Part shown: piece after piece, positions 1 to 11,465 of the stretch
How positions within the stretch are numbered: position 1 is the first letter of the stretch
How the letters are laid out: every line of letters starts with the position of its first letter
NCBI GenBank assembly: GCA_017893485.1
Contig: CM030363.1
Coordinates: 85,639,730-85,703,729 of the forward strand
DNA: 64,000 nucleotides
Direction of reading: 5' to 3'
Source of the DNA: Hemerocallis citrina
Lineage: Eukaryota > Streptophyta > Magnoliopsida > Asparagales > Asphodelaceae
Position numbers and translations under genes: made by a program
Notes under the pieces: model-generated
What the model was told of the DNA's origin: nothing
Seen by the model: only the letters and a program-made list of their open reading frames with translations
The model's database searches: none

Positions 1-1688
1 GTGGAGATTTATGCAAATTAAACCCACCCATTATCCTATAAATACACCCTCATTTCCCCCTCTCTTGTCACACCAAAAATTAACAAAATTTAGAGAGAAA
101 AAAAAAAGAAAGAGAGAAAGAGATTACCTTGGTGCTTTGGAGGCTTGCTAGGAGGAGAAGGACAAGGAGGTCCTAGTGGAGCTAGGAGCTAGAAGAGGTC
201 TCTTCATTTGTGGTTTTTCATTTTTCATAGAGGTGGGTGATCTCTTTCTTATTAAAGTATAAATTATATGCTAAATATTATAAATGAGTAGTATAAATTG
301 AATGTGATGTGAAAGATGTAAATAAAATTCAAGCTAGTGTAACATGCAATAATCTTGTTGAGATTAAGTAAGTAATAGATCCATGTTAATTGAAACAAAG
401 ATTTTGATTAAAGAATTAATACTATGAATCATGTTAGAATGCTAGTAAATTTACATATATCGAATGTGTGATTTGTATGAAAATTGGTTAGAGAATGTGA
501 TATCCAATATATGCCTTAGTGTCATGATGATTAGAAAGAAGAAAGAAAGAAAAACAAATTTAGTTGTTGTCATGAAATGTGTTGACTTATGTATATTGCC
601 ATGTTATATTGAAAATATAAATTTTGCATAAAAGAGTTTTCTTTGAGATTTCATGGATGATAAAGAAGCATGTTTGGTTTTATTACAAAATTTTAATTAG
701 CATAATTGAGAACAGAAACTAGTTTTAATGAATACAATTCTTAAATTCAAGTTTTGAGAAAAATACAAATCTATGTATAGAATGGAAAGAGGAACTATTT
801 AAAAATAGAAATATATTTTTAAAATGAATTTGAAATTGGTTGGTTTCTATTTTAAAATTTGTCTCAGCCAAAAGAAAAGTTTGTTTCAATATCCTAAAAG
901 GATTTGATTATTGGATAAATGAGTTTTTCGAAAAAGAACCAAATTCATGTTCATAAAAGAGAATAAGATAGTTCGAAATATAGATACAATGTCTAAAATA
1001 TAAATTTGGAAATTCGGGAATCACAATTTTCATGTAAACGCCGTTTGGAAATGATTTGCACAAACCCAAATACTGCATTCTGTAGGTGTGACAGTCGACC
1101 GTTGCAGACCTGACTACAGTGATTTCTAGGATTTTGGATTTTTCGTGTGGGACAGTCTACTGACCCTTTGTCACAGTCGACTGCCACTGCTCTGATTTTG
1201 TTGTCTTGAGTCGGATTTCATGCGGGATAGTCGAATGGCTACAGTACGCAGTCGACTGTCACTACTCTAATTGATGGATTTCTTGAGTTTGGATTTCACG
1301 CGGGACAGTCGACCGATCACCCTATGAAGTCGACTGCTACTGCTCTAACTGATATTTTCCAAGTTTTCTGATACTTCTTTTGAATGAAATACTTGATGTG
1401 GGTTGAGATATGAATTGTTATGTAAGCTTAAAATTACTAATGAGACTTAAGTGGATGACTTTATCTTCATGGAAGGAAATATCGTTTTAGCTTAGAATTG
1501 TAAATGAATAATTGAATCATAAATCTTCAATGTTGTATTTCTTTTATTCTTTCGCTGTGTAAAAAAAATGGAAAGAACTCTGTTGTATGTTGAAAAGTTT
1601 TAATTTCCTTGTAAAATTATACGAAGTGAAGTGTAAAGATCCTGTGAAATCTCGAATTCGGTCCTATTTGGAATTCGGGGCGTTACAC
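1..1688 (+). mobile_element. 3' part of a long gypsy-type LTR, cut by window edge
   Basis: The segment ends in ATTCGGGGCGTTACA, nearly the same end as the element-A-family LTRs (ATTCGGGGCGCTACA). It carries a plant TATA box at 37-44 and, at about 1090-1350, pairs of GTCGAC-like sites 20-21 bp apart, as those LTRs do. It lacks the 43-bp CCGGAATTATC repeats found in the others, so it looks like a sister family or subfamily. Its start lies outside the window, so it cannot be said whether it is a solo LTR or part of a full element. Confidence 0.7.
37..44 (+). promoter_or_regulatory. TATA box of the partial LTR
   Basis: TATAAATA follows a CCTA context and precedes a C-rich stretch and a purine-rich leader, the usual layout of a plant LTR promoter. 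The transcript start would lie about 30 bp downstream. Confidence 0.55.
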
Positions 1689-2468
1689 TGTCAACGGTGG
1701 TGGTTGCTCAGGATGGTTGTAGAGGAGGATGAGAGGCACTAGAGAAGGTGGGCAGTCAGGGACCGATGATGAGGGAGGGCCGAGGTGGTCGGTAGGGGAG
1801 CTGAGAGGTGATGGCAAAGAGGGTGGCGCTATGAAGGAGGCACGAGCATCAGAGGAGCCAGTGAGGGGGCTTGTGAAGGCGAAGCTCAAGCGGGATGAAG
1901 ATGGCGACGGGGAGGCTGGGGCTCCGAAGTGGTGGAGGATGGGGACGAGGGTTTCGGTGGTGGCGCAGATGATGAGGCACGACGGGGGTGGAGGGGGAGG
2001 GCATCGAGGCTGGTGGCGGAGGGATAGCGGGTTAGTCGATGAGGGTGCTGCGGTGGACACATGCGGCAATGAGACAGGGTGAATGTCGAACAAAGGAGGG
2101 GGTGATGGGTTCCTCGAAGTTGAGCAGGGAAGAAGAGAAGAGACGGGGGTGAGGATGACGGCTGAGGGATATGAGATGAAAGAGTATGGAATAGTCTAAT
2201 GGGTTTGAGTGGGATTTTAAGATTGATTTGGTATTTATACATTTCACAAAAAATTCTCACAGAATCTATTCTACAAAACAATCCATGGAAATTAGTGACT
2301 TTTGAATACCAGAAGTCTTTTTTTAAGTTATAAAAAGTCTTGATTGAATACCACTAGATTTGGACACTCTTTAAAAAATCATGATAGCCTTGATTGAATA
2401 CCAAAGACTTTTTAGATTATTTAAAAGTCTTGATTGAATACTACAAGTCTTTTTTATCACAAAAAAAG
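1689..2468. other. Intergenic: GC-rich low-complexity block, then AT-rich repeats
   Basis: 1689-2100 is strikingly G-rich on the plus strand (GGTGG, GGAGG, GATGGCG words) and open in several frames, but the translations are Pro/Ser- or Gly/Glu-rich low-complexity chains with no domain I recognise. 2290-2460 holds several copies of a word close to AAGTCTTGATTGAATACC. The block may be a captured gene fragment or a decayed non-autonomous transposon. I see no supportable gene. Confidence 0.4.
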
Positions 2469-3634
2469 TGGAACCCCTGTTTTCCTAAAAATGTATTTTT
2501 GTGTATTTCCTATATTAAAATTTTCGCAATTTTTTTTTCGGTTTTCAAATTCTTTTGTCAAATTGTATTATTGGATCTCCTATTAAAATCTGTTTTCGAT
2601 CAATAACCTTATTTTTAAATATCTTCTGTGATTATTATATTGTAATACAATTCTTATTTTTTTGTTATTAGTATTATGGTTAGTATTGATATTTTGACTG
2701 GTTATTAAAAATCCATTTTTTATCTACTATCTGTGTTGTAGTGTTTTAAATAAATTCTATTTTTGTATTGCAAATTACATTTTTATTATAAACAATCTTT
2801 TTATTTTTGTATTGCAAATACTCTAAAGCGAAACTGTTTGTTGTAGCAACTACGTAGTAAAAGCTGAGATGCATGAAGTGCTACCTACATGGTAATAATT
2901 ACAAGACTGGATACATGATCCTTGAACATGATACTTGAACATGATACATGCTTGCTTGATACTTGACTATATGATACATGAGACTTGTTTACATGAGACT
3001 TGATGCATGACACTCGATACATGATACTTGACATTTGTTGCTTGTTTACATGATACTTGTTCACTTGACACTTGATTCATGCCATTTACATTTGACCACC
3101 TTGCCATGCTAGTTGTTTATTTTGACATCATGCTTATCCCAGGCTATTAGTTAGTTTTTCCCCATGTACTTGTATCCTGCATTACAAGCGGTCCGTAACT
3201 TGCAATTGACGGGTACCTTGTTTTCTCTTTTCTCTTTCCTGCAATTGTTAAATTGCAAATTTTGGAGAACAGGTTCCAGATGGTAGTGGTGACATAAAGT
3301 ATTAGTGTTGGATTTTATTATTATTATTTCTTGTAGCTTGCTTGAACAAAATTGTATTCTTGTACTTGGATTTATATTTGTATTTCGGCAATGTGATCCA
3401 GGATATTTGTCATATTCAGATCACGATTATTTGAGATTAATATATTTGGTTTCAAGTATTCTTGTTGGTATATTTGGTTCATATGTGCATGTTGGTTGAT
3501 TCTTTTGCTTCCGACTCTGATTATTCTTGTGTGTTGTAAAGATTCTTGAACAGCTTATGGATGATGAAAATCATTCACTGGGCTTTTGTTGAGTAACCGT
3601 ATTCCGTATTCTTTTTGGGAAGCGGGGTGTGACA
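2469..3634 (+). mobile_element. Solo LTR of the element-B family, TSD AAAAG
   Basis: It starts TGGAACCCCTGTTTT, compared with TGTAACCCCTGTTTT in element B, and ends GGGGTGTGACA. It is flanked by exact 5-bp repeats AAAAG (2464-2468 and 3635-3639). The last 800 bp match, in opposite orientation, the 4434-5260 part of element B's LTR. At 1,166 bp it is far shorter than the 3.46-kb LTR of element B, so it has internal deletions or is a short variant. 2905-3085 is a run of degenerate GATACTTGA/CATGATAC words. Unequal recombination between two LTRs is the usual origin of such a copy. Confidence 0.85.
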
Positions 3635-4433
3635 AAAAGTCTTTTAAAATCTCATGAAATCTTAATCCAATACACCCCCCTAAATTGAAACCTAACAAAC
3701 TTATCAAATCTAAACTCAACTCCATCAAATTTGAATCCAATCCAACAATCTCAAATGTTTCTCCTCACCCCCTTTGCTTTCTCTCTCTCTCTAATATCTC
3801 TTCTTTTCATATCTCTCACCCTCTTAAACCCAAATCCAAGAAACTCATTAAATCAAATCTAAATCCAAACTCAACAAACCCATCAAATTCGAATCTCTCT
3901 CTCTCTCTCTCTCTCTCTATACCTCTCTCCCTCTTCTTCCTCTCATACTCCTTGCATGTTTAAAACCATTTAAATCCTAAATCTGAAACCTGAAACTTGA
4001 ATTCAACTCAAAACTGAACACAAATTTTAGAATGCATGTATTTTCAACATATACAAAATACGTGCACTATATGTAATTTAAAAACTGACGGCAGGCTAAC
4101 GCCTTACCTACTTTTGGTTGTTATGTGCATTGATCAATTTTACATGTGGGTTATCTACTTTGATCTAAAAGTACAGATGAGTTTCTCGCTTTTAACCCTT
4201 TTTCGAAATAGTGTATTAATTTTATATCAATATTAGCGGAAAAAATGAACCAGTTGTTTAGCATTCTTATAGAATGTCTTAAGTGTTTAAGCCTTTGAAA
4301 AATTGTTGGAATCATACAAAAAACTTCTTATACCTCTACCTTTCATGCAACATCAAAGAGTCCAAGAACATCCAAAATGATTCAATATTTGCTGAAAGAG
4401 TTTACAATCTTCCATCAAAATTTTGTAAATTTG
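3635..4433. other. Intergenic AT-rich sequence with a (TC)n run
   Basis: No gene recognised. It is C/A-rich on the plus strand, with a (TC)n microsatellite at about 3893-3918. It continues the sequence that stood before the solo LTR to its left. Confidence 0.5.
3893..3918. repeat. (TC)n microsatellite
   Basis: Uninterrupted TC dinucleotide run of about 13 units, seen directly. Confidence 0.9.
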
Positions 4434-7400
4434 TGACACGCCCCGCTTCCCAAAAAGAATACGAAATACGGACACGTAACAAAAGCCCAGCGAATGATTT
4501 TCATCATCCATAAGCAGTTCAAGAATCTTTGCAACACATCACAGAAATAATCAGAGTCGGAAGCCAGAAAAATATCAACCATCATGCATAATTGAAACAA
4601 GATACCAACAGAAATTTACTTGAAACAAAATACAATATTCTCAAATAAATCAGAGTCTGGACAGATCAAATATCCTGGGTCACATCGCCCAAATACAAAT
4701 AAATATCCAATAAATCAAATACACTTTTATTCAAGTTCAAGCAACAACAATAATAATAATAAAGCAGAATCTCCAGTACTAATACATCATCTCGCCAATA
4801 CCATCTGGCAGTCGTCCATCCTGATCTGCAATTAATAAATTTGCAGGAGAAGGAGAAAAGAAGAAAACAAGTACCCGTTAATTGCAAGTTGCGGGTCACA
4901 AATAATGTAGGATACAAGCACATGGGGAAACTAAACAAATCTAATTAATAGTAGAAATAGACCTAGCATGGTATGGCAGAATCAACTAGCAAGGTATACT
5001 AACATGTGTCAAGTGTCAAGTGTCAGATAATATGCAAATAGATATACAGATAGTGTCAAGTAATGGTGTCACATGGTAGTGTTAGATAGATAACAGATAA
5101 TCAGATAATCTGATAACAGATAGTCATATGCGTATAAGAGATGCAGATTCAGATTCAGATTTCAGATACAGATTCAGATTTTTGTAAGTCTTGTATTAAT
5201 TACTAACTAGGTAGCACTTCATGTGCCATCTTTTTATCACATGGTTGCTACATTCAAAACAGTTGCGTTTGTAGATTTCGTAGGGGATCATATAGGTCCG
5301 TGTACTCAGGGTTCAGGAAGATATCAGATAATCAAATCAGACAGATAGAACCTAGTGGTTCTCTTCTTCTCTACACTTTCCTATAAGAAGTAATGTAGAC
5401 AGGGTCAGATAGCAGATCCAGACAGACAGATAGAACATAATGTTTCTCTTCTCCTCTACACCTTCATATAAGAAGTAATGTAGACAGGGTCAGATAACAG
5501 ATAATCATATGAGAAACACGGGCCCCCTTCTAAGTACACATTTCTATGCTTTCCCACTACTAGATCTTTCCCATAAACCCCGGCTTGGTTACTTTTATTA
5601 TGGTTATCAACAGACATGAATGTGTACGGAATAATGTCAAATTAACATGCTATAATCAGTATTAGGTTCAGGGAAACAAATAAACATGCATAGATAATAT
5701 ACAGTCACATAAATGAGCAAAACAGTATATGTTCATATTGAGGATAGTATGACAGTACAGTACTAAAATAGTGATTCCCGCTACTACAAACATCCAAATC
5801 TGGATCCGTCGAAGGATCTGAAAAATAGACATCCACAAAAATCTAAAGAATATAAATAAGTCACATAGTACTTCACAAAATCTTAACTCAAAACAGGTTC
5901 GAAAACAGAAAACATGTTCAGTCAGAAATCAGGGAAACGGATTCTCAGTAAGAAAAACCATGTCAAAGCCTCTCAAATAAATTTAGGAAAAATCTGGGGT
6001 ATTCCCCTATATGTTTAGAATCAAAATATAAAGTTTCATAATATTCCAGTAAGAATAGATCAGTCATCAAAAATACGAAAACCTCAAGAAAACATAGTTT
6101 AACGAATCTGGGAATCTCAACACTGCTGTACGAAAACTAAGATATCTCGCAACCAGTGAATCTAAATCCAATTCCGCCAAAGGGATATGAAAATAGATAT
6201 AATTTACTAACATTCACATTTCACGAACATTTTTTATACAGTGTACGGAATCATAGTGAAAATAGGGTTCTTTACAGAACAGCGAGCAAAATGTAGCATG
6301 TATAGATTTTAGAAACGAGCATGAAACATTACATAAAACTCATCAATAAAATTCACCAAAATTCTAGGTAATCCCTAACTCAATAAAGAAACACTGACCA
6401 AAGTTTCAAATCAGAATAATATGTATAGAATAGTTCTTGAAAATAGTTTGTTATCAAAATTACCCAAAAACAAAATCTGGAAATGATCGACACCTCTGTA
6501 CCAAAACAGCCATAACTCAGTCATACGAAACCAAAATCAAGCAAGGTCAGAGGGGTTTGAAAATAGACGAAATTATCTAAAACTCATATTTTATATCGAA
6601 ATCAAGATACTGACTGTAGCACAGTCGAAAACAGCAAACAACACAGAACATCCAGAAAATATAGATTTCACCCTTCAAAACAAAAACAACATTTCTTCAA
6701 GAATATTGATCCAAACACATCCAAACTTGAAATACAATCTACCAAGTGTCTAAAAATCGTGATTCAGGGTTATTAACATGTCCACACATATTATTTCACA
6801 CGGGTATCAACCAAAACACAATTTCATCTAAATTTTCACCCACACGACTAGAAATCAAAAACGGGCGAATCCTAGATTATATCATGTCAAGATTTGTGTC
6901 ATGAGTCATCTATGGCCAAATTATCACAATAGAGACAAAACCCATCAAGAAAAACACAATGTAGTGTTGTCTCTAGACCCAACTACACTATGGTGAACTT
7001 TTTGACTTGTATCAAACAAATAAATTAGAGTACAAGTTACTTGCCTTAATTTGGGGATGAAGAACGATGCAAACAATCCTAGAAGCAAAATCCACAAACC
7101 AAATCCGCTACAAGCATGAATCCAAGCAACTACGAATGAAATCTCCACATGAACGATGCTCCTTGAAGCAACGATCAAAGTGGCAAGCACCCACTTTGAG
7201 AACACCACAAGGAGAGAAGGGATTGATGCAAGAGTTGATGATGGTGGTGTTGGATTGGTGATCAGCACAAGGGGATGGAGCAAGGAAGGCGGGTTCGGGT
7301 TTTGGAGGTTGCTGGAGTAGGTGGCTCGGCCTGGAGGTGCTGGCCTGGAATAGGGGAGGCCGGGCTGTTGGTGAGGGGGCTCGAGTTTGATGTAGGCCGG

Positions 7401-7895
7401 CAAGGAGAGAGGGAGAGAGAAAGGAGGCTAGGGTTTGTGGATGTTAGGGTTAGGGTTTGTGTTAAGGAGGGTTTATTTGTAGGGTTTGAATGTGGCTTAT
7501 TGGGTAGTGGGTATTAGTAACTAGTAATACCAAATGGGTTTTGGATATTGGGTCAAATACCAGTAGGAATACAAATAGGAGTGACTTCTATGGCTCTTGA
7601 AAAATCTCATTAGGGGTCAAAAATCATGGGAAAGAGAAAATACCACCAAAACTCCACCACAACACCACGGAAAATAAAAATAAAGATATCGAGACCAAAA
7701 AAATGAGGAAATGACCAAAATAATGAAAAACGATCAAAGTGACAATTAATCAAACACAAGGAGTTCAAAATGAAATAAAATGAATATATATTGAAAACAA
7801 ATCCAATATACGGTTCAGAAAAATACAAGAGAGATGAAATACACAAAAAATGAAAAATATACTCCAAATACATAAAATGAAAAACAGGGGTTACA
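4434..7895 (-). repeat. 3' LTR of element B (about 3.46 kb)
   Basis: Read on the minus strand it begins TGTAACCCCTG at 7895 and ends GGGGCGTGTCA at 4434. The start is shared with 2469 and 62100, the end with 12760 and 3634. It contains a tandem duplication of about 80 bp at 5341-5500 and CAGAT-rich low-complexity DNA at 5090-5180. The region 6950-7500 reads open in several frames but is non-coding LTR. Confidence 0.85.
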
Positions 7896-7917
7896 ATCAT
7901 ACCCACCTAACAAAAAA
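7896..7917 (-). promoter_or_regulatory. Polypurine tract region of element B
   Basis: The minus strand has a T-run followed by GTTAGGTGGGTATGAT just before the TGTAACC start of the 3' LTR. Position fits the plus-strand priming site; the purine run is short and partly degraded. Confidence 0.55.
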
Positions 7918-7996
7918 ATTTCATCCTCGAAATTCAAAAGAAGATACATAGGGTAACCCCAAAAGAAAGAAAAAAGACAAAACAAAACCAAAACAA

Positions 7997-9375
7997 CTAC
8001 TCAAACAAATGAGGAAACTTCTGCTGAATCTCCTCCTCCATCGCCCAAGTCGACTCACCAGGCGAGTGAGGATTCCAAGCAACATGAACCAACTTGATGA
8101 CCTTGTTCTTAAGCACTTTCTTCCGCCGATCCACAATAGCAACTGGCGGAATCTCACAAGTCAAATCCGGCTGAACGGTCAACTCAGAATAGTCGATCAC
8201 ATGGCTCTCATCTCGGATATACCTCCTGAGTTGTGAAACATGGAAAACATCGTGTACTCCTGATAAAGCTGGCGGCAAAGCAAGACGATAGGCCACCTTG
8301 CCTACTCGCTCCAAAATCTCAAATGGTCCAATAAACCTCGGGCTAAGCTTGCCTCCGTCACCGAACCGAATGACACCGCGCCGCAGCGATACCTTAAGGA
8401 AAACATGGTCACCAACAACAAACTCCAAAGTCCTACGATGGACATCAGCCCATCGCTTCTGCCTATCTTGAGCTGCCTGCAAGTGCTTCCTGATCTGAAC
8501 CACTGCATCAACTATCGTGGTGATCAACTCCGGACCCAACAACTTCCTCTCACCAATGTAATCCCAGCACACTGGTGATCTGCACTTCCGCCCATAGAGT
8601 GCCTTGAACGGAGCAGCTTTAATACTGGCTTGAAAGCTGTTATTGTACGAGAACTCTACGAGAGCAAATGATCCTCCCAAGACCCACCAAACAAAAGCAT
8701 ACATGACCTCAACATGTCCTCAAGAATCTGAATAGTCCGCTCTGACTGTCCATCAGTCTGGGGATGAAAAGTTGTACTGTACTTTAATTTACTCCCCCAA
8801 CTGTTCTGAAAACTCTTCCAAAACTGAGATCTGAATCTCGTATTCCTGTCGGATACAATACTAACTGGAACCCCATAAAGTCTAACAATCTCTTGCATAT
8901 ACCTCTCAGCTAGGCTCTCAGTAGACTGACCGACACGAAAAGGAATGAAGTGAGCACTCTTCGTCAAACGGTCGACAATCACCCAAATGGCATTATGACC
9001 CTTAGGACTCCTCGGCAAAGCGGTCACAAAATCCATAGTGATATGTTCCCACTTCCACTCTGGAATAGGAAGCGGTTGAAGAAGTCCAGCGGTTCTCTGA
9101 TGCTCTGCCTTAACCTGCTGACAGACCAAACACTGAGAAACAAACCGAGCAATAGCCCTCTTCATACCATGCCACCAGAAACGAAGCTTCAAATCCCGAT
9201 ACATCTTAGTACCGCCGGGATGGATAGAATACGAAGACTGATGAGCATCTTCAAGCAACCTCTGACGAACTTCACCCTTAGGGACACATAACCGGGAACC
9301 AAAATGAAGCGAACCATCTACATGAATAACCATGTCCGTCATGGACCCAGACTCAACCTTAGCTCGAAATTTCTA
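7997..9375 (-). pseudogene. Element B integrase with chromodomain-like C-terminus (broken)
   Basis: Zinc-binding HHCC region (HPGGTKMYRD, then CLVCQQ) is followed by the catalytic core with MDFVTALP, IVSDRNTRF and FHPQTDGQSERT, so the D, D and E residues are all present. After the GPF/Y-type module (FIGPFEIL) comes VHDVFHVSQLRRY and a chromodomain-like tail ending near KFPHLFE. The integrase joins viral-type cDNA into host chromatin; the tail is thought to guide targeting in chromoviruses. It is broken by a TAG at 9373-9375 (CAG to TAG) and a frameshift near 8660-8700, where both frames overlap in the motif leading to VEFSYNN. Confidence 0.85.
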
Positions 9376-9426
9376 CAACTGCACATCACTAGCATGCGCC
9401 TCTTTAATCTGCTCAATAAGAGACGA

Positions 9427-10752
9427 CTACAGCTGGAGCACAAGACAACTCCGACCAGAACTCGGCAACACAACACCCAAATCCAACCTCCTCATCTGCT
9501 CAATGAGATCGCTTTGCTGAGTAAGAAACATAACTGCTGATCTCCTACTCAAAGCATCAGGCACCAAGTTTACTTTACCAGGATGGTATTGCAAACTGAT
9601 GTCATAATCGGCCATAAGTTCCAACCAACGCTTTTGCTTCATGTTCAACTCTTTTTGGGTGAAGACGTACTTGAGACTTTTGTGGTCTGTAAAGATCTCC
9701 ACTCGGTCTCCAACTAAATAATGTCTCCACAGTTTCAGAGCCAAGATCACTGCCGCTAACTCCAAGCCATAAGAAGGATAGTTCTTCTCATGCGGCCTCA
9801 ATTACCTCGATGCATACGCAACAATATGGCCCTTCTGCATAAAAACTGCTCCAAGACGCTTACCAGAAGCATCAAAGTGAATTACAAATCCGCCTGAACC
9901 ATCTGGAATAGTCAACACAGGCGCTGATGTCAATCTGTTCTTCAACTCAACAAAAGCCTCATTGCAATCATCAGACCAACAAAACTTCTGATCCTTCCCA
10001 GTCAATTTAGTCAAAGGTCCAGCTATCTTCGAAAAATCCTGAACGAACTTCTGATAATAGCCAGCTAAAACAAGAAAACTCCTGACTTCTGAAACAGACT
10101 TGGGAATAGGCCAATCCATCACAGCCTCAATCTTGGCAGGATCCACCGAAATACCATCGCCAGAAACAATGTGCCCCAAGAAAGAAATCCTGTCGAGCCA
10201 AAACTCGCACTTGCTAAGTTTTCCATAGAGCTGATTCTCTCTCAAAGTCTGCAGAACCACTCTAAGATGCTCAGCATGATCTTCCCAATTCCGAGAGTAC
10301 ACCAAAATATCATCAATAAAGACCACCACGAATCTTTCCAAGAACTAAGAGAAGACCTGGTTCAGAAGACTCATGAATACAGCTGGCGTGTTCGTGACCC
10401 CAAACAGCATTACAAGATACTCATAGTGTCCGTATCTAGTCCTGAATGCGGTCTTCTGTATATCTGCAGCCTTCACCTTAACTTGGTGATATCCAGAACG
10501 AAGATCCAACTTCGAGAAAACAGTAGCCCCACTCAACTGATCAAACAAATCATCGATCCTGGGCAACGGATACCGATTCTTCACAGTAACTCTATTTAAT
10601 TCTCGATAATCCATGCACAGACGACGAGTACCATCCTTCTTGTCAACAAAAAGGACCGGAGCACCCCAAGGCAAAATACTAAGTTTGATGAAATCCAAAT
10701 CAAGCAACTGCTGAATCTGCACCTTAAGCTCTGCCAGCTCAACCGGTGCCAT
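9427..10752 (-). pseudogene. Element B reverse transcriptase and RNase H (broken)
   Basis: The RT shows [34 protein letters not shown] and the FIDDILVYS active site; RNase H follows with [10 protein letters not shown] and [10 protein letters not shown]. The order matches Ty3/gypsy pol. The frame is constant, but it is cut by TAG at 10345-10347, TAA at 9802-9804 and TAG at 9427-9429. Each is one C-to-T change away from a Gln codon expected in the family. Together these would copy the genomic RNA into cDNA and remove the RNA strand; this copy cannot. Confidence 0.88.
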
Positions 10753-10808
10753 CCTGTAGGGACTCTTCGATATCGGCTCTTTTCCAGGCTAAACATCAAT
10801 ACCAAATT

Positions 10809-11317
10809 CTACTTCCCTATCAGGGGGTAAGCCATGCAACTCATCTGGAAAAACATCCAAGAAATCCGAACTACTAGAGGCACAGCCTCACAGCCTGAGT
10901 GCAATTCCATCGCACAATCCCCCTGTTCCACTGCAGTCTTTGCTCGACCAAGAGAAGACTCTCCGGTATGGAACTCAAATTCTGCCCGATCTGGAATTCT
11001 GAAGACAACTTTCTTGGTATGGCCATCAATAACAGCATGGGCTTCACCGAACCAATCCATACCCAGAATAATGTCGAATCCTGAATTTCCAATTATAATC
11101 AGGTTGGCTTTGAACTCTGTGTCTCCAATCACAACGGGACATTGCCTACACTCCTGAGAACAACTGACAACTCCACCACCTGTCACAATGTTCCAAGCCT
11201 CTGACATGTTGCTGCACTCCAACTGATGGCGAGCGACAAATCGAGAGGAGACAAAAGAATGGGTTGCCCCAGAATTAAAAAGAACATAGGCAGGAAAAGA
11301 GCAAACAAGGATGATAC
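10809..11317 (-). pseudogene. Element B aspartic protease with altered active site
   Basis: The exon opens at 11317 and reaches a retropepsin-like motif in which the expected F-D-S-G-A-T-H-S reads F-N-S-G-A-T-H-S, so the catalytic Asp is Asn (one G-to-A change). The second conserved block is IILGMDWF. The protease would cut Gag-Pol into its mature parts. Frame at this point agrees with gag only if the 148-bp segment before it is removed. There is a further frame change between this domain and RT at about 10755-10808. Confidence 0.8.
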
Positions 11318-11465
11318 CTAAAAGGAATCAAAGACAAGGAGAAAGCATAGAAGATCAAGGGTGAGGGAAAAACAATAATGCAGAAAAATAACAAAAGGAA
11401 GCAAAGAAAAACTAAAGGAAATAAACAAAAGGAACAAAATAACAAAACAACATAACAAGATATAC
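11318..11465 (-). other. Candidate intron at the gag/protease boundary, element B
   Basis: The donor reads GGCAG|GTATATC and the acceptor CCTTTTAG|GTATC on the minus strand; the segment is very T-rich, like plant introns. It is 148 bp long, so it shifts the frame. Removing it joins gag and protease in one frame with a phase-1 split Gly codon, and puts ILVCSFPAYVLF directly before the protease motif as expected in Tekay elements. Element A has a comparable segment at the homologous position and phase (19443-19540). Confidence 0.7.

Noticed and set aside
1683..2281. Overlapping Pro/Ser-rich and Gly/Glu-rich open frames on both strands
   Set aside because: Low-complexity composition, open in several frames at once because of G-rich sequence; no domain.
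7067..7517. Plus-strand frames in element B LTR
   Set aside because: LTR DNA; the same region recurs at 62500-63000 without conserved frames.
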